A stretch of DNA of 64,000 bases from Phoebastria nigripes (Eukaryota > Chordata > Aves > Procellariiformes > Diomedeidae): positions 489,188 to 553,187 of the forward strand of contig JAYKAV010002795.1 in assembly GCA_035582835.1 (NCBI GenBank). Reading direction: 5' to 3'. A program made the translations under genes and the position numbers. Under the pieces are notes generated by a model that was given only the letters and a program-made list of their open reading frames with translations, was not told where the DNA came from and ran no database searches. Positions 15,036 through 46,690 of the stretch are shown here, piece after piece (the first letter of the stretch is position 1; every line of letters begins with the position of its first letter).

Positions 15036-18000
15036 TCAGTTGACCTGGTAACATTTCTTCAGCTCCGTCACTATCCTTTCCTCCTCGGCTTCCCTTTGCA
15101 GGCTGGTGTCCATGACATGGGCTTCCCTCTCTGCTTTGCAGCCGGCTGGGCTGCTGGGATGGCCAGTGGCCCAGTAATCCCTGCTTGTGCTCTGCAGCTT
15201 CCTAAACAAATCCCTGCTGCTCTCTTTCTCCGACTCGCTCAGAAGATCCACGTTTAACCCAAAGCGCTTCGTGCCTGAAAGGCTCTGTAAGATCTGAAGG
15301 ATGGCATCTCTGTCTTCATGACAGACGTTCTCTGCCAGCACCGTAAGGAATTCACCCAGGAGGCCAAAGCCCAAGTCAGCCTGAAAGATTCTGCCCAAGG
15401 CGTTCCCTCCAAGTTCAAGCAAAAGCTGGTATTTTTCTTTTCCGCTTTTTAAGCATCTGCGCCAATCTCTGTAAAATTCAGCAGAGGTTCCGGGCAGTTG
15501 ATCCAGTTCCTGAAGGAAAAAATAGTTACCAGTTCCTTTTGTTCCCACTTGAAGATTTTTATCCCCCCCCGACCCTGATCAACCTGTGGATGGCTGANAT
15601 GTTTTTAATACAGGCTTTGATAGCACAAAGGGCTGCAAAAAAGCTTGTGAGGTGGCAAAACATAGAGAAAGACAAAGAAATATCAGGTTCCTCAAGCCCC
15701 AGAGGGGTTTTTCCTTTTCCCCAGGGGGGAAACCAGAGAACTTCAGGGGAAACTAATGGAAGAATGGATGAGACATGAAGCCCAGCATGGATGAACACAG
15801 ACCAGCAGTGGAGTAACCCCAACCCTAACCAGAACCAGANATGCTGCCCAGTCTGGATCCACCATCACTGCTTGGGCACAGATTTCCTGGAGATCGGAGT
15901 AGCTCAGTGAAAACCTCTGCTCCATCTCGAGCACCGTGAGGCAAATCAAAGCGGCAAGGAGATAAAAAGATATGAGATGTAAAACCCAGAAAATATGCAG
16001 ATGGCCCTAACACACCGTCTTGTAACATACTGCATTCGTACAGCCTGTGGCAGAGAGCTTGCACTAAAAGAGAGAGCCAAGCTCAATGTGGCATCTTCAG
16101 ATAAAAGGAAATCCTGTTTTATACAATATGTAATTGAACTGCTGAACTCATCACCGCTGACTTAACTGATGCACAGACTGAAGGAGGATTAAAATGTTTA
16201 GGCTTTTATACAGATAGTAAGAACAAGGCACAGCAACGTCACGCTGTGTCTAAACACAAAATGGAGAAGCCCTGGAGATCAGAGCCCAAGCGCTAACTGG
16301 ATTAGGAACAGAATTTGCTCTGGGGACATCATTGCTCAGTCCAAACAAATACAAAGCTGCGTAGAAGAGTTGCAAAAGGATCTCATAATAAACAGGCAAA
16401 TGAAATTCAGTGTCAAAAAATCNATGAGAAACATCTATGGGAAACATACCTGGCTACACATCCAGTGACCAGGACTCTCCAGCATGGGCAGAGTCCACCG
16501 GAGGGGGCAGGACAGATGTCATTCAAATCACAAATGACCCGGATAGAAAATGTTTAGTCACTATTTCCCACAGCTGAAGAACTAAGGAGCATCCAGTGAA
16601 TTCATCAGGCAGCAGGTTTATAATAAAATAGCACTTTTCCATATCATGTGTAATTAAACTGTGGGGTGAAAAAACTGGCTACATTCACAGAAGATCTGCG
16701 GTCTGTGGCTGCTAAATGTGATAATCCAGATGCACAACCCTGGCGCTCGGTCTCTAAACTGCAGCCAGCTGGAAGAGTGCGGTCAAGGGAGGGCACTCTT
16801 CCCCAAGAATCTGTTACTGGCCACCATCAGAGGGAGGGTATTGGGAGCTCCGGTCCAACGCTGTGCAGCTGGTCTTAGATTTCCACATGGTTGAAGCAGA
16901 CTCTTCTTGAAGCAGCTGGTGCAAGCTCTTATCAGACACAAAGTAGGGGCCAAGACTGAACACTGTGGTTATCTAAACACCAGTGTTCCTGGGGACTTTG
17001 AGGGCTTGCTCACATGTAGAGATATTTCTGAATAACTCTTGCATTTTAAAACAATACCCAAATTATTCTGGAGTAATTTTTAGATGTGGACAAAGTCCTG
17101 GAAACCTTCTCCCTTACCTGGGGTATTTCCACATCACTGGCTTGCGGAGCCTTGGCATGGGCCGCACAGGGATTCCACAGCACGTTCCTCCTCTTACTTA
17201 TCTTGTCCTTTTTCTCTAGGGGCTTCAGGTGTGATGCCAGCACGATGTTCCTGCAGGCAACAAAAACGGGATGGGATACTTAGCAAGATCAAATACTTTG
17301 AGGCTTTGAGCTTCTTCTCCGAGGCAATTTCTGAGTTTGGGACGTATGTATCATCCAGAGGGACCAGGACAGGCTGGAGGAGCAGGCCCATGTGAACCTC
17401 ATGAACTTCAACAAGGCCAAGTGCAAGGTCCTGCCCCTGGGTCGGGGCAACCCCCAGTATCAATACAGGCTGGGGGATGAAGGATTGAGAGCAGCCCTGC
17501 CGAGAAGGACTTGGGGGTACTGGTGGATGAAAAGCTGGACATGAGCCGGCAATGTGCGCTCGCAGCCCAGAAGGCCAGCTGCATCCTGGGCTGCATCAAA
17601 AGAAGCATGGCCAGCAGGCTCCCCCTCTGCTCCGCTCTGGTGAGACCCCCCCCGGAGCACTGCGTCCAGCTCTGGGGTCCCCAGCATAAGACAGACATGG
17701 ACCTGTTGGAGCGGGTCCAGAGGAGGTCACGGAAATGGTCCGAGGGCTGGAACAGCTCTGCTACGGAGAGAGGCTTAGAGAGTTGGGGTTGTTCAGGCTG
17801 GAGAAGAGAAGGCTCCAGGGAGACCTTATAGTGGCCTTCCAGTACTTAAAGGGGGCTTATAAGAAAGACAGAGAGAGACTTTTTACCAGGGCCTGTAGTG
17901 ACAGGACAAGGGGCAATGGTTTTAAACTGACAGAGGGCAGGTTTAGATTGGACATAAGGAAGAAATATTTTACAATGAGGGTGGTGAGACACTGGAACAG

Positions 18001-20051
18001 GTTGCCCAGAGAAGTTGTGGATGCCCCGTCATTGGAAGTGTTCGGGGTCAGGTTGGACGGGGCGCTGAGCAACCTGATCCAGTGAGAGGTGTCCCTGCCC
18101 ATGGCACAGGGGGTGGACTGGATGATCTTTAAAGGTCCCTTCCAACCCAAACCGTTCTGTGATTCTATCAAACAAGATCAGGATCCAAATGAAATCATGA
18201 AGCATCAGAGGGGGATCAGAGGAAAAGAGAAGATATTGCATGGGGCACTTGGCAGGCACATCCTCCTCAAACACTCAGCGTTAATCCAATTGTCAGGACC
18301 AACAAGGCAGGAATTTCCCCGTAGGCTGGACCGCTACCAAGCACCGTGGTTCCTTCGCAGCACGGGGAATGGCTCACTCCCCAGGAACTGGACATTTCCA
18401 CCCAACAGTTCCTCCAGAGCCAGGGCGCGAGGAACTGGCACAACTGTTTCCTCCTGCCTTTTTCTTANGATACGCTGAAGTTTCTATGGCTTTGGGACTT
18501 CCAGAGGAAAGACCCTAAATTCTTACAGGGCCTAGGGACTGTTTCGTAGCTTGCAGCGCACTGGGTAGGTACGTTTTTGTGGATTCATTTGAATTTAGTA
18601 TCTTATTACACTGACATCTGCGACTAACTACAGCAGCCTGGACTCAGTGGCTCATGTGGTTCCTCTCATCCCGTGGGATGAATCCCTGCAGTTAGTCCTC
18701 CCAATAATGGGCAGGAGATCTTTGAGGGGGTCCAGATCTCTGCTCCTATGTTAGTGTGGGCTACGCGAGTGCAGATGCTGCACCCAGAGAAGCTGCTCCG
18801 TTACCTCCCTCAGATTACTTCTACTGTTACCAATACACTGACAAAACAGCTTAAAATCACTCAGGAATCCTTTTATAGGGACTGGCAAGAAGGTTGGGGG
18901 ACAAAACGCCATTTTAAAGTGTTTTCCTGCCTTTCAGGGATCAGATGGCATGACTGAATGCAGGTGGAGGTGAAGCCGTGAATGGAATTTGATCTAGTCC
19001 CGTATAAGTTTACCAAGGGGTGGTCAAAGTCCTGGATCCACCTACAGATCCGTCTGTGGATGTCAAGGGACACGGACTTCCCCGACGGATCTATAGGTGG
19101 ATCCAGGACTTTGGTGGGTGTTGGGAGTGCCCTGCACTGCCTCTGCGGAGCATCCCTGCCATCCCCGGTCCACAAACCTGCTCCCAAACCACCTTGGACA
19201 AAGCGGTGATGGGTTTGGGAGCATGAACATGCCAGGTGGGGTGCACAGGGACACGCATCACCCTCTTCTTCTGCACTACCACCATGGCACGGGGTGTGTG
19301 GGGAGGAAAGGGAGGGCAGGGCAGGCTGGCAGGGCTTGGAGGGTAGGTGCTGCACCCAGGAACAGGGTGAGAGGACAGCATACTGGAAGGAGGGGACAGC
19401 GAGCCACCCCACTGCTGGTCTACAGCTTGGGCACCATGGGGACCTGCCCTGGAGCTGGCCATTCCCAGCTGGAACATCTGACATCTTACCCCACACATGT
19501 CAACCTTTTTGGGGGGGGCAAATCTTAAACAAGGCTGAGTTTCTGTCCCACCGGGGCTCTGTGTCACGGGGCCGTGGCCTTTTCGGGAACCCCAAAGCTG
19601 GGTTTGCTGTCCTGTCAAGCCGCGCTCATGGTCACCTGGAGCAGAAAGCACAGATGATCGGTGCAACCCCCTCTCAGAGCGAGGTTTGAGCTCAAAACAC
19701 GCTGGGCAACCTTGTCTCCTAAGAGCTCCCAAAACCGAAGTTCCAAAAGAGCTCCAAAAGAGCTCCAAAACCACCCGTGAGGTTGGGTTGGCCCCGTGGC
19801 AGGAGCACCCGGCACCGAGCAAAGCTGATGGCGACGGCGTTGACAAAGCCCTTTGGGGTAGGGAAGCACCCAAAACCATCCCGCTGCCCCAGGCATCCCC
19901 CATCGGACCTGAACTCCTCGTAGGAGGGGACGCGCTGGCGCACGGCCCGCAGCTTGGCGTCGTTCTCCCTCTCCCGCCTCTCGTCGGCCGCCACCGCTGC
20001 CTGCAGCTCCCGCTCCAGCGCCGCGGGGTCGAGGGCTCCGTCCACCTCCAT
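15036..20051 (-). CDS. CCDC103: Coiled-coil domain-containing protein 103 (dynein arm attachment factor), complete
   Basis: Coding exons in transcript order: 20051-19909, 17250-17118 and 15509-15036. Splice phases fit (2, then 0) and total 249 aa (human 242). Residues 1-48 contain the acidic coiled coil ([19 protein letters not shown], then [14 protein letters not shown]) of the dynein-attachment N-terminal family. Exon 2 carries [16 protein letters not shown], which matches mammalian CCDC103. Exon 3 holds the RPAP3_C-type domain ([32 protein letters not shown]). The protein is an oligomeric, microtubule-associated factor needed to attach dynein arms in motile cilia; human mutations cause primary ciliary dyskinesia. 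The frame remains open upstream to another Met at 20231, but the chosen ATG aligns with the known N-terminus. It is head-to-head with EFTUD2. Confidence 0.93.
15510..17117 (-). other. CCDC103: CCDC103 intron 2
   Basis: The intron runs from a GTAAGG donor after IPQ to a TTCCTTCAG acceptor. Several single Ns (15598, 15840, 16423) lie inside. No repeat family or embedded gene was recognised. Confidence 0.7.
17345..18169 (+). mobile_element. 5'-truncated CR1 LINE in CCDC103 intron 1
   Basis: About 825 bases correspond to the 3' part of CR1. The reverse-transcriptase C-terminal remnant reads [26 protein letters not shown] and [18 protein letters not shown] with frame breaks. The 3' end follows, with GGTGGTGAGACACTGGAACAGG and the terminal block CCTTCCAACCCAAACC then GTGATTCTAT. 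It is antisense to CCDC103, and its 5' truncation point is about 95 bases upstream of the exon 2 acceptor. CR1 copies are normally 5'-truncated like this. It is not functional. Confidence 0.92.
19025..19113. repeat. 30-bp-arm inverted repeat (hairpin) in CCDC103 intron 1
   Basis: The left arm (19025-19054) and right arm (19084-19113) are reverse complements at 29 of 30 positions, separated by a 29-base spacer. The one difference (position 19045) would be a G-U wobble in a minus-strand RNA, so the CCDC103 pre-mRNA could form an uninterrupted 30-bp stem. No transposon terminus or known family is recognised. Confidence 0.85.
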
Positions 20052-20194
20052 CCCGGCCCCGCCACCGACCGGGAGCCGGGGCAGGTGGGGCTCAGGGACC
20101 CCCCGGCAGGGAGCCGGCAGGGATCTGGCAGGGGCCTGGGGCCTGTGGGGACCGGGGGGACAGGGCCACCCCTGGGTGCACAGGGACCCCGCTC

Positions 20195-20582
20195 CTGTCG
20201 TGACAGTCCTGCCAGGGCTGGCCTTGGGCACCCCACTCCTATTGTGATAGTCCTACTAGTGCTGGCCCTGGGGACCCCACTCCTATCGTGACAACCCCGC
20301 TCTTATTGTGACAGTCCTGCCAGGGCTGGCCTTGGGAACACCACTCCTATTATAATAGTCCTACCAGGCCACACACACCACCAGCCCCAGGGACCCTCAC
20401 TCCTGTCGCGACAGCCCTGCCAGGCTGTGCACATGGATGGCAACTGGGAACCCCGCTACTATCGCGACAGCCCTGCCGGGCCCCGACACACCTCCGGCCA
20501 GAGGGGCCCTCACTCTATCGCGACAGCCCCGCTGGGCCACGCCCACCGTCGGCCCCTGGGGCCCCTCACTCTATCGCGACAG
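20195..20582. repeat. Nine-box palindromic array with 44/56-base spacing
   Basis: Boxes of 12 bases start at 20195, 20239, 20283, 20303, 20347, 20403, 20459, 20515 and 20571. The four on the right read CTGTCGCGACAG once and CTATCGCGACAG three times, exactly 56 bases apart. The left ones are decayed (TCGTGA, TTGTGA, TTATAA cores) and mostly 44 bases apart. Sequence between boxes is also repeated (CCTGCCAGGGC, GGGACCC). The array sits upstream of the CCDC103 ATG, on the edge of the CpG island shared with EFTUD2. Confidence 0.85.
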
Positions 20583-20644
20583 CCCCGCCGCCCCCAGCCG
20601 AGCTCCCGCCGCCGCCGCCGCCGCCGCGCGCGGGCGCCCCTCCC

Positions 20645-20658
20645 GTCGCCATAGCGAC
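20645..20658. promoter_or_regulatory. RFX X-box-like palindrome GTCGCCATAGCGAC
   Basis: The two half-sites GTCGCC and AGCGAC flank AT, matching the layout of the RFX X-box (consensus GTTGCCATGGCAAC) with C/G in place of the inner T/A. X-boxes drive cilia genes, and CCDC103 is one. It lies about 590 bases upstream of the CCDC103 ATG inside the CpG island. Binding is inferred from sequence only. Confidence 0.55.
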
Positions 20659-20862
20659 AAGGCAGCGCTGCGCAAGGCCCCGGTGGGGCTACCGAGGACG
20701 CGCCTGACAGAACCGGCCNCGCCGCCCCGAGCGATCCGGCCCGACCCGCGGCCACCAGGACCCCGCCGGGACCGTCCCCGGACTCGACCACCCCGCCCGC
20801 CCCTTCCACCGCGGGCGCGGCGCTGACGGCGGGAGCGGGGGTGGGGGGGGGCCTCTGTCGCG

Positions 20863-21078
20863 NNNNNNNNNNNNNNNNNNNNNNNNNNNNNNNNNNNNNN
20901 NNNNNNNNNNNNNNNNNNNNNNNNNNNNNNNNNNNNNNNNNNNNNNNNNNNNNNNNNNNNNNNNNNNNNNNNNNNNNNNNNNNNNNNNNNNNNNNNNNNN
21001 NNNNNNNNNNNNNNNNNNNNNNNNNNNNNNNNNNNNNNNNNNNNNNNNNNNNNNNNNNNNNNNNNNNNNNNNNNNNNN
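20863..21078. other. Assembly gap (216 N) in the CCDC103/EFTUD2 promoter
   Basis: A run of N lies between a G-rich flank (GGGGGTGGGGGGGG) and GC-rich sequence. Gaps like this are usual where extreme GC blocks sequencing. It probably hides the first exon of EFTUD2, of CCDC103, or of both. Confidence 0.98.
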
Positions 21079-21346
21079 GGGCGGTGAAGGCGGAGGGCGC
21101 TCGGCGGGCAGGCCGGGGCCCTCGGGGCGGTGCAGGGCTCCGGTGAGGGGCAGGCGGGCCTGGGGGGTCGCGCACGGTGCCGGCCAGGGCCGGGGCCGGG
21201 GTCAGGGCCGGGGCTGGGACCGGGCCGGGCTGGGCAGGGAGCGCCGGTGCGGCGCGGTGCTGGGTGCTGTGGGTGGCTCGGGCAGGGAGCCGCGGGTGCG
21301 CGGGGCAGAGTCCGCAGCCTCCTCCGACCCCTTCCCCGCCCCCAGC

Positions 21347-42435
<21,089 letters not shown>

Positions 42436-43005
42436 ACGTGCTGCTGCAGCGTGAGGGCTGACCTGAGTCCTGGCCGGCATCTGTCAATCCTTCCCCATCC
42501 CCACTTGCCCAGCCCTGGCTCCTAGACGCTCGGGGCACACAGNGAACCGCTCCTCAGGTCACTCTTTCATGGCTGTAGAAGTCTCCCTGGGCATTCATGG
42601 ACTGTGTGTGCAGGGCCTGCCCCGTATAGGGAGCAGCCCCGAGTGCTGATGCTTTTTGTATTATTAGTCTTCAGCCATTATGGCCTCCAGCGAGGAGATT
42701 TTCCCTTTGGATAGGCTCTCTCCAGGCACACGGGTTATCCCCAGCTGCAGCAGAGCAGCATGAATATATCAGGATTACTAAGGACTGAGCATAAACATGC
42801 GTCAAGCATTTGAGCTTTCTGCTAACCCTCTCCTGGCTGCCGGGGGGTGTTTTGCCTTGGACAAAGCACCTTGTTGGGCAGCTGAGGAAGGTGGGGATGC
42901 TGGTGGGGGGGTGCTTCTACCAGCCTCCCCAGGAGAAGAGGCAAGTGTGGCTTTTACCTTTTTTGTACACCTTTTTTGAACCCTTGTAAACGTTTAATAC
43001 AAACT
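42436..43005 (+). other. EFTUD2: EFTUD2 3' untranslated region
   Basis: About 560 bases run from the TGA at 42433-42435 to an AATACA hexamer. A single N lies at 42543. No coding frame has support here. Confidence 0.55.
42996..43001 (+). terminator. Probable EFTUD2 poly(A) signal (AATACA variant)
   Basis: AATACA, a known functional variant of AATAAA, follows the T-rich CTTTTTTGAACCC. The downstream sequence has TG-containing elements. No canonical AATAAA is seen between the stop codon and this point. Confidence 0.45.
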
Positions 43006-43009
43006 TCCA

Positions 43010-45450
43010 NCCAGGGCTCAGTCTGATTGCGCCGAGAGAAGGCAGCGCTGTGAGAGGCTTGGCCTTTGCCGGTGCTCAGAGCACGCACTGCCCCAATCCC
43101 CCCTGTCCTCAGCGCCGTCCCACCCCCAAGGGCTGTGTGTTCTTCAGCCATCCTGGTCCTGCCTGCAGTAGCACTGACCAGCCAGCCCAGGACAATCCTG
43201 TGCCGCACTAAGATTTTCTTCCTTTCTTGCTAGGTCTTGGGCTCCTGCTGTGTTTTCAGGGGATCTCATCAGCTGCTCATGCTCTGAAAGGTTTTTAGCG
43301 CTCTCTCTCCTCTCCCCTGCCCCAGTTCCTCGCTCTGCATCTGGCCTCGGCCCCAGGTCCCCTCCTGAGTGTGTGTCTGTGAGAGTAGGGCTGGTTTACG
43401 TCTCGTGGAGGCATTTACACCCTCTCTCTCCCCTGGCCCTGCTCCGCTGGTGCGGCTGCCCCCTGACGTTGAGCCTTGCCTGGGATCGCCCTGATGCAGC
43501 CGTGCTGAATTTGGCCACCGCATCCTGGTCCAGCCCCAGATTTGCCTCTGGGAACCTTCCCCAGAGCATCCCTGCATTTGGAGGGGCTCGAGATGGCTTG
43601 GGGGGGCACACAGCACCCCAGGAGCAGAAGGTAAAGCCAAGGACCCCCCCCCAAACCTTCTCCCAGCTGCTGGTGGAAACTGGGAGGCACTGGGCTCATG
43701 TAGGCATGGGGGATAGGAGACAGCCCCGAGAAAGAGTGTCTAGCCATTCCGCAGCGTGCCGGGTCTCTGTGGGAACTGGATATTGTGGGGGATAAGTCAG
43801 GGCCACTGCTGGCCAGCGAGGCTTGGAAACCGGGGAGGGGGAAGGATTTCCTGCTGCNGCCAGCGGACAATGGCATTGCCTGCCCGTGCTGCCCCATCCC
43901 ATCTGCCTGGTGGGAGGGCGCACAGTGCTGGGGGCTCCAGCCGTATCTCTGGGCTCAGCTTTTCCTGCTGTGCAGTGCCGGGAGGTTCCCCGTTGCCTCC
44001 CGCATCCACCCCGGCACCGCGATGCAGCATGTTCCCCCTCCGCCCTGGGGCGAAGCGGGGTTCAAGCGCTGCCTGGTGCAGCCAAGACCAGCCTTACACC
44101 CTGGCCAACCTGCCTGCGGCCTCGCCGAGGGTGCTTTTCACCTCCCAGTGCAGCCCAGCACCAAACTGGGCCCCTGGGGACCAGGCCAGGCGTCTCCTGG
44201 AGCTGTGCAAGCCCCGAGTTGCTCAAGCCGGGGCTGCAGCAGGATCAGTGCCNGTGGGGCCGGCAGCGTGCTTGGTGCTGCACAGCACGTCCCCAGGCTT
44301 GGGGGATGCGGCTCTGGAACCAAGCGCTCGGCCGCTCCGTCCCATCGCGGCGAGGGGGTTTGTCCCAGGAAGGGGACGTCGGGTGGCTCTGACCCTAACC
44401 CTGGGCTCTCCAGGGCCAGATAACAGGGCTGGAGCATCCCATGGGGGCACTCCTACACCCACGGGCATCAGCACTCCGGAGAGCAGAACTACGGGGCTGC
44501 GATGCCCAGGGGGGTCCCTACGGATCTGAGTATCACCCCGGCTTTTACCCCAGGAGGGGTGGCAGGATACGGCCCGGGCAGGCGTGGGAAGGAGCTGGTT
44601 CTCACGCAGACTGTTCCCAGCGGCTGGAAAACACTGACCTGCAGCAGGGCCTGAGCGGCCGCATGAGCTCTCTCAGCCGAAAACCCGGCCTCGCGCGCGC
44701 GGGCTGGGAATTTTCCACGGAAATGGCTCTTCCCTGGGAACGAGGGCTGTGCGTGGCCGGACCCTGACCCCTGGCCGCTTCTGAGTGGCTGGAATTTCCC
44801 CCCTGCCAGCAAAAGAGCTTTGCAGGGTGCCCTGGGGGATGCGCCCGCCCAGGGTAGCAGTGAAGGTAAACTGAGGCATGCTGGCACAGGGAACTGCTTG
44901 CTAGGGCAGTGGGTGCTGGGGGGCTCCATCCTTGGCACGAGTTCATCAGGTCTCAGCGCCAGGACCTGCCAAGGGGGCAAATACCCCCATCTGCAGCGGG
45001 GTCATCAGCAATCAGCGACGCTGTGCCAACCCCTCAGTTGTCCCCGTTTGTCTCCCATCCCCACTGCCTTCACAGGTCCCCGGGGGGGATGCACCGCCTT
45101 GAGCAATGAGCTCCCAGTGGGCTGAGCCCCAGCCCTGCTCCCCGTGTCCCTGTCCCCATCCTGCGTGCAGTGTCCTTGTCCCTGTCCTGCTCCTGATGCC
45201 CCCATCCCCACCCTGCCCCTGTCCTGCTCCCAATGTCCCTGTCCCCCTCCTGTCCCGGAGGGGACCCAGCTCCCTCGGTCTCCGCGGCCATTGCTTGGTG
45301 TCACAAGCCGTGTCCCTCTGTCCCCGTCCCAGGTGCCTGCCGCCCACGGCCGCACCCAGCCCCAGTCCCGCACCAGCCCCCCCGCACAGGAGCTGCCTGG
45401 GCCACTTCCCAGCCCCACGCAGAGCTGCTTCCCTCCCCCTCCACCATTTC
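43010..45450. other. GC-rich intergenic DNA right of EFTUD2
   Basis: Composition rises again to high GC with scattered single Ns (43858, 44253). Predicted frames of 100-257 codons on both strands are low-complexity, overlap each other and show no family motif. In human HIGD1B lies next to EFTUD2, but no HIGD1B-like sequence was recognised. Confidence 0.45.
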
Positions 45451-46150
45451 NNNNNNNNNNNNNNNNNNNNNNNNNNNNNNNNNNNNNNNNNNNNNNNNNN
45501 NNNNNNNNNNNNNNNNNNNNNNNNNNNNNNNNNNNNNNNNNNNNNNNNNNNNNNNNNNNNNNNNNNNNNNNNNNNNNNNNNNNNNNNNNNNNNNNNNNNN
45601 NNNNNNNNNNNNNNNNNNNNNNNNNNNNNNNNNNNNNNNNNNNNNNNNNNNNNNNNNNNNNNNNNNNNNNNNNNNNNNNNNNNNNNNNNNNNNNNNNNNN
45701 NNNNNNNNNNNNNNNNNNNNNNNNNNNNNNNNNNNNNNNNNNNNNNNNNNNNNNNNNNNNNNNNNNNNNNNNNNNNNNNNNNNNNNNNNNNNNNNNNNNN
45801 NNNNNNNNNNNNNNNNNNNNNNNNNNNNNNNNNNNNNNNNNNNNNNNNNNNNNNNNNNNNNNNNNNNNNNNNNNNNNNNNNNNNNNNNNNNNNNNNNNNN
45901 NNNNNNNNNNNNNNNNNNNNNNNNNNNNNNNNNNNNNNNNNNNNNNNNNNNNNNNNNNNNNNNNNNNNNNNNNNNNNNNNNNNNNNNNNNNNNNNNNNNN
46001 NNNNNNNNNNNNNNNNNNNNNNNNNNNNNNNNNNNNNNNNNNNNNNNNNNNNNNNNNNNNNNNNNNNNNNNNNNNNNNNNNNNNNNNNNNNNNNNNNNNN
46101 NNNNNNNNNNNNNNNNNNNNNNNNNNNNNNNNNNNNNNNNNNNNNNNNNN
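45451..46150. other. Assembly gap (700 N)
   Basis: The gap is flanked on both sides by very GC-rich sequence, with the CpG island beginning immediately to its right. Part of the island, and possibly the transcription start, is missing. Confidence 0.98.
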
Positions 46151-46285
46151 CCGAGGAGAGCGGGGCGCTCTGAGGGGAGGCGGGAGCCTGAGGGGACCGA
46201 GCCGCGGGCTCCGAGGAGAGCGGGGCGCTCTGAGGGGAGGCGGGAACCTGAGTGGAGCCGCGGGCTCTGCGGGGTCCGAGCCGCA
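46151..46285. repeat. 59-bp tandem repeat at the edge of the gap
   Basis: Two near-identical 59-base units (46151-46209 and 46210-46268) share CCGAGGAGAGCGGGGCGCTC and GAGGGGAGGCGGGA, followed by a degenerate third copy with GAGGGGAGACGGC. The array runs into the gap, so more copies may be missing. Confidence 0.8.
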
Positions 46286-46690
46286 GGGGGCTGAGGGGAG
46301 ACGGCAGCCTGAGGGGACCGAGCCGGGCGCTCCGAGGGGATCCAGGCGCTCTGCGGGGAGCGGGGGGCCGAGAGGAGCCGCCGCGCCCTCCGCCGCCGGC
46401 CGCCGTTGCGAGGTGCCGGTCGCGCCTCCGGGGCCCGGCGTCTCCCGTGGGCCGGGCGGGCCCGCGCATCCCCGCTGCTCGCCCGCGGCTGGCGCCGTCG
46501 GCTTTGTCCCACCGAGCTTCCCCGGCGGGCTCCGGAGGGCAGGGGCGCGCCTTGGGTCCCGCTGCGGGGAGGTGGCTTTCGGGGACGGGCATTTCTAGTG
46601 TGTTTTTCCCAAGTGGAGAAATGCAAACCCTCGTCACAGCTTTCTGGCGTTAGAGAGAAGGGTGCTGCGTGCTGGTACTACGCAGCCTTC
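46151..46690 (+). promoter_or_regulatory. CpG island, probable promoter and first exon of the next gene
   Basis: Dense CpG from 46151 to about 46600 changes abruptly into AT-rich DNA. A donor-like CCAG|GTGTTT at about 46693 could end a non-coding first exon. By human synteny the next gene in this orientation is GJC1 (connexin 45), whose coding region is one exon after a long intron. No connexin coding sequence is present here. The gene identity is inferred from gene order only. Confidence 0.4.

Larger units (their letters stand above)
20560..21345. promoter_or_regulatory. CpG-island bidirectional promoter region of CCDC103 and EFTUD2
   Basis: Very high GC and CpG density flanks the sequence gap. 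CCDC103 reads left and EFTUD2 reads right, with their start codons about 1.3 kb apart. A good donor (CCG|GTGAGG) at 21143 suggests a non-coding EFTUD2 exon 1 ending at 21142, with intron 1 at 21143-21345. The exact transcription starts may lie inside the gap. Confidence 0.7.

Noticed and set aside
15815..15838. Telomere-like CCCAACCCTAACC, and a similar GACCCTAACCC near 44390
   Set aside because: Each is only one or two units, far too short for an interstitial telomeric array.
17511..18085. Frames reading [18 protein letters not shown] and [18 protein letters not shown] as a gene
   Set aside because: They are fragments of the CR1 reverse transcriptase and 3' region, frameshifted and 5'-truncated. 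The same peptides occur in the copies at 39850, 55345 and 63401.
45012..46637. Very long frames (up to 541 codons) on both strands
   Set aside because: They are open only because they cross the 700-N gap; the real flanks are low-complexity GC-rich sequence.
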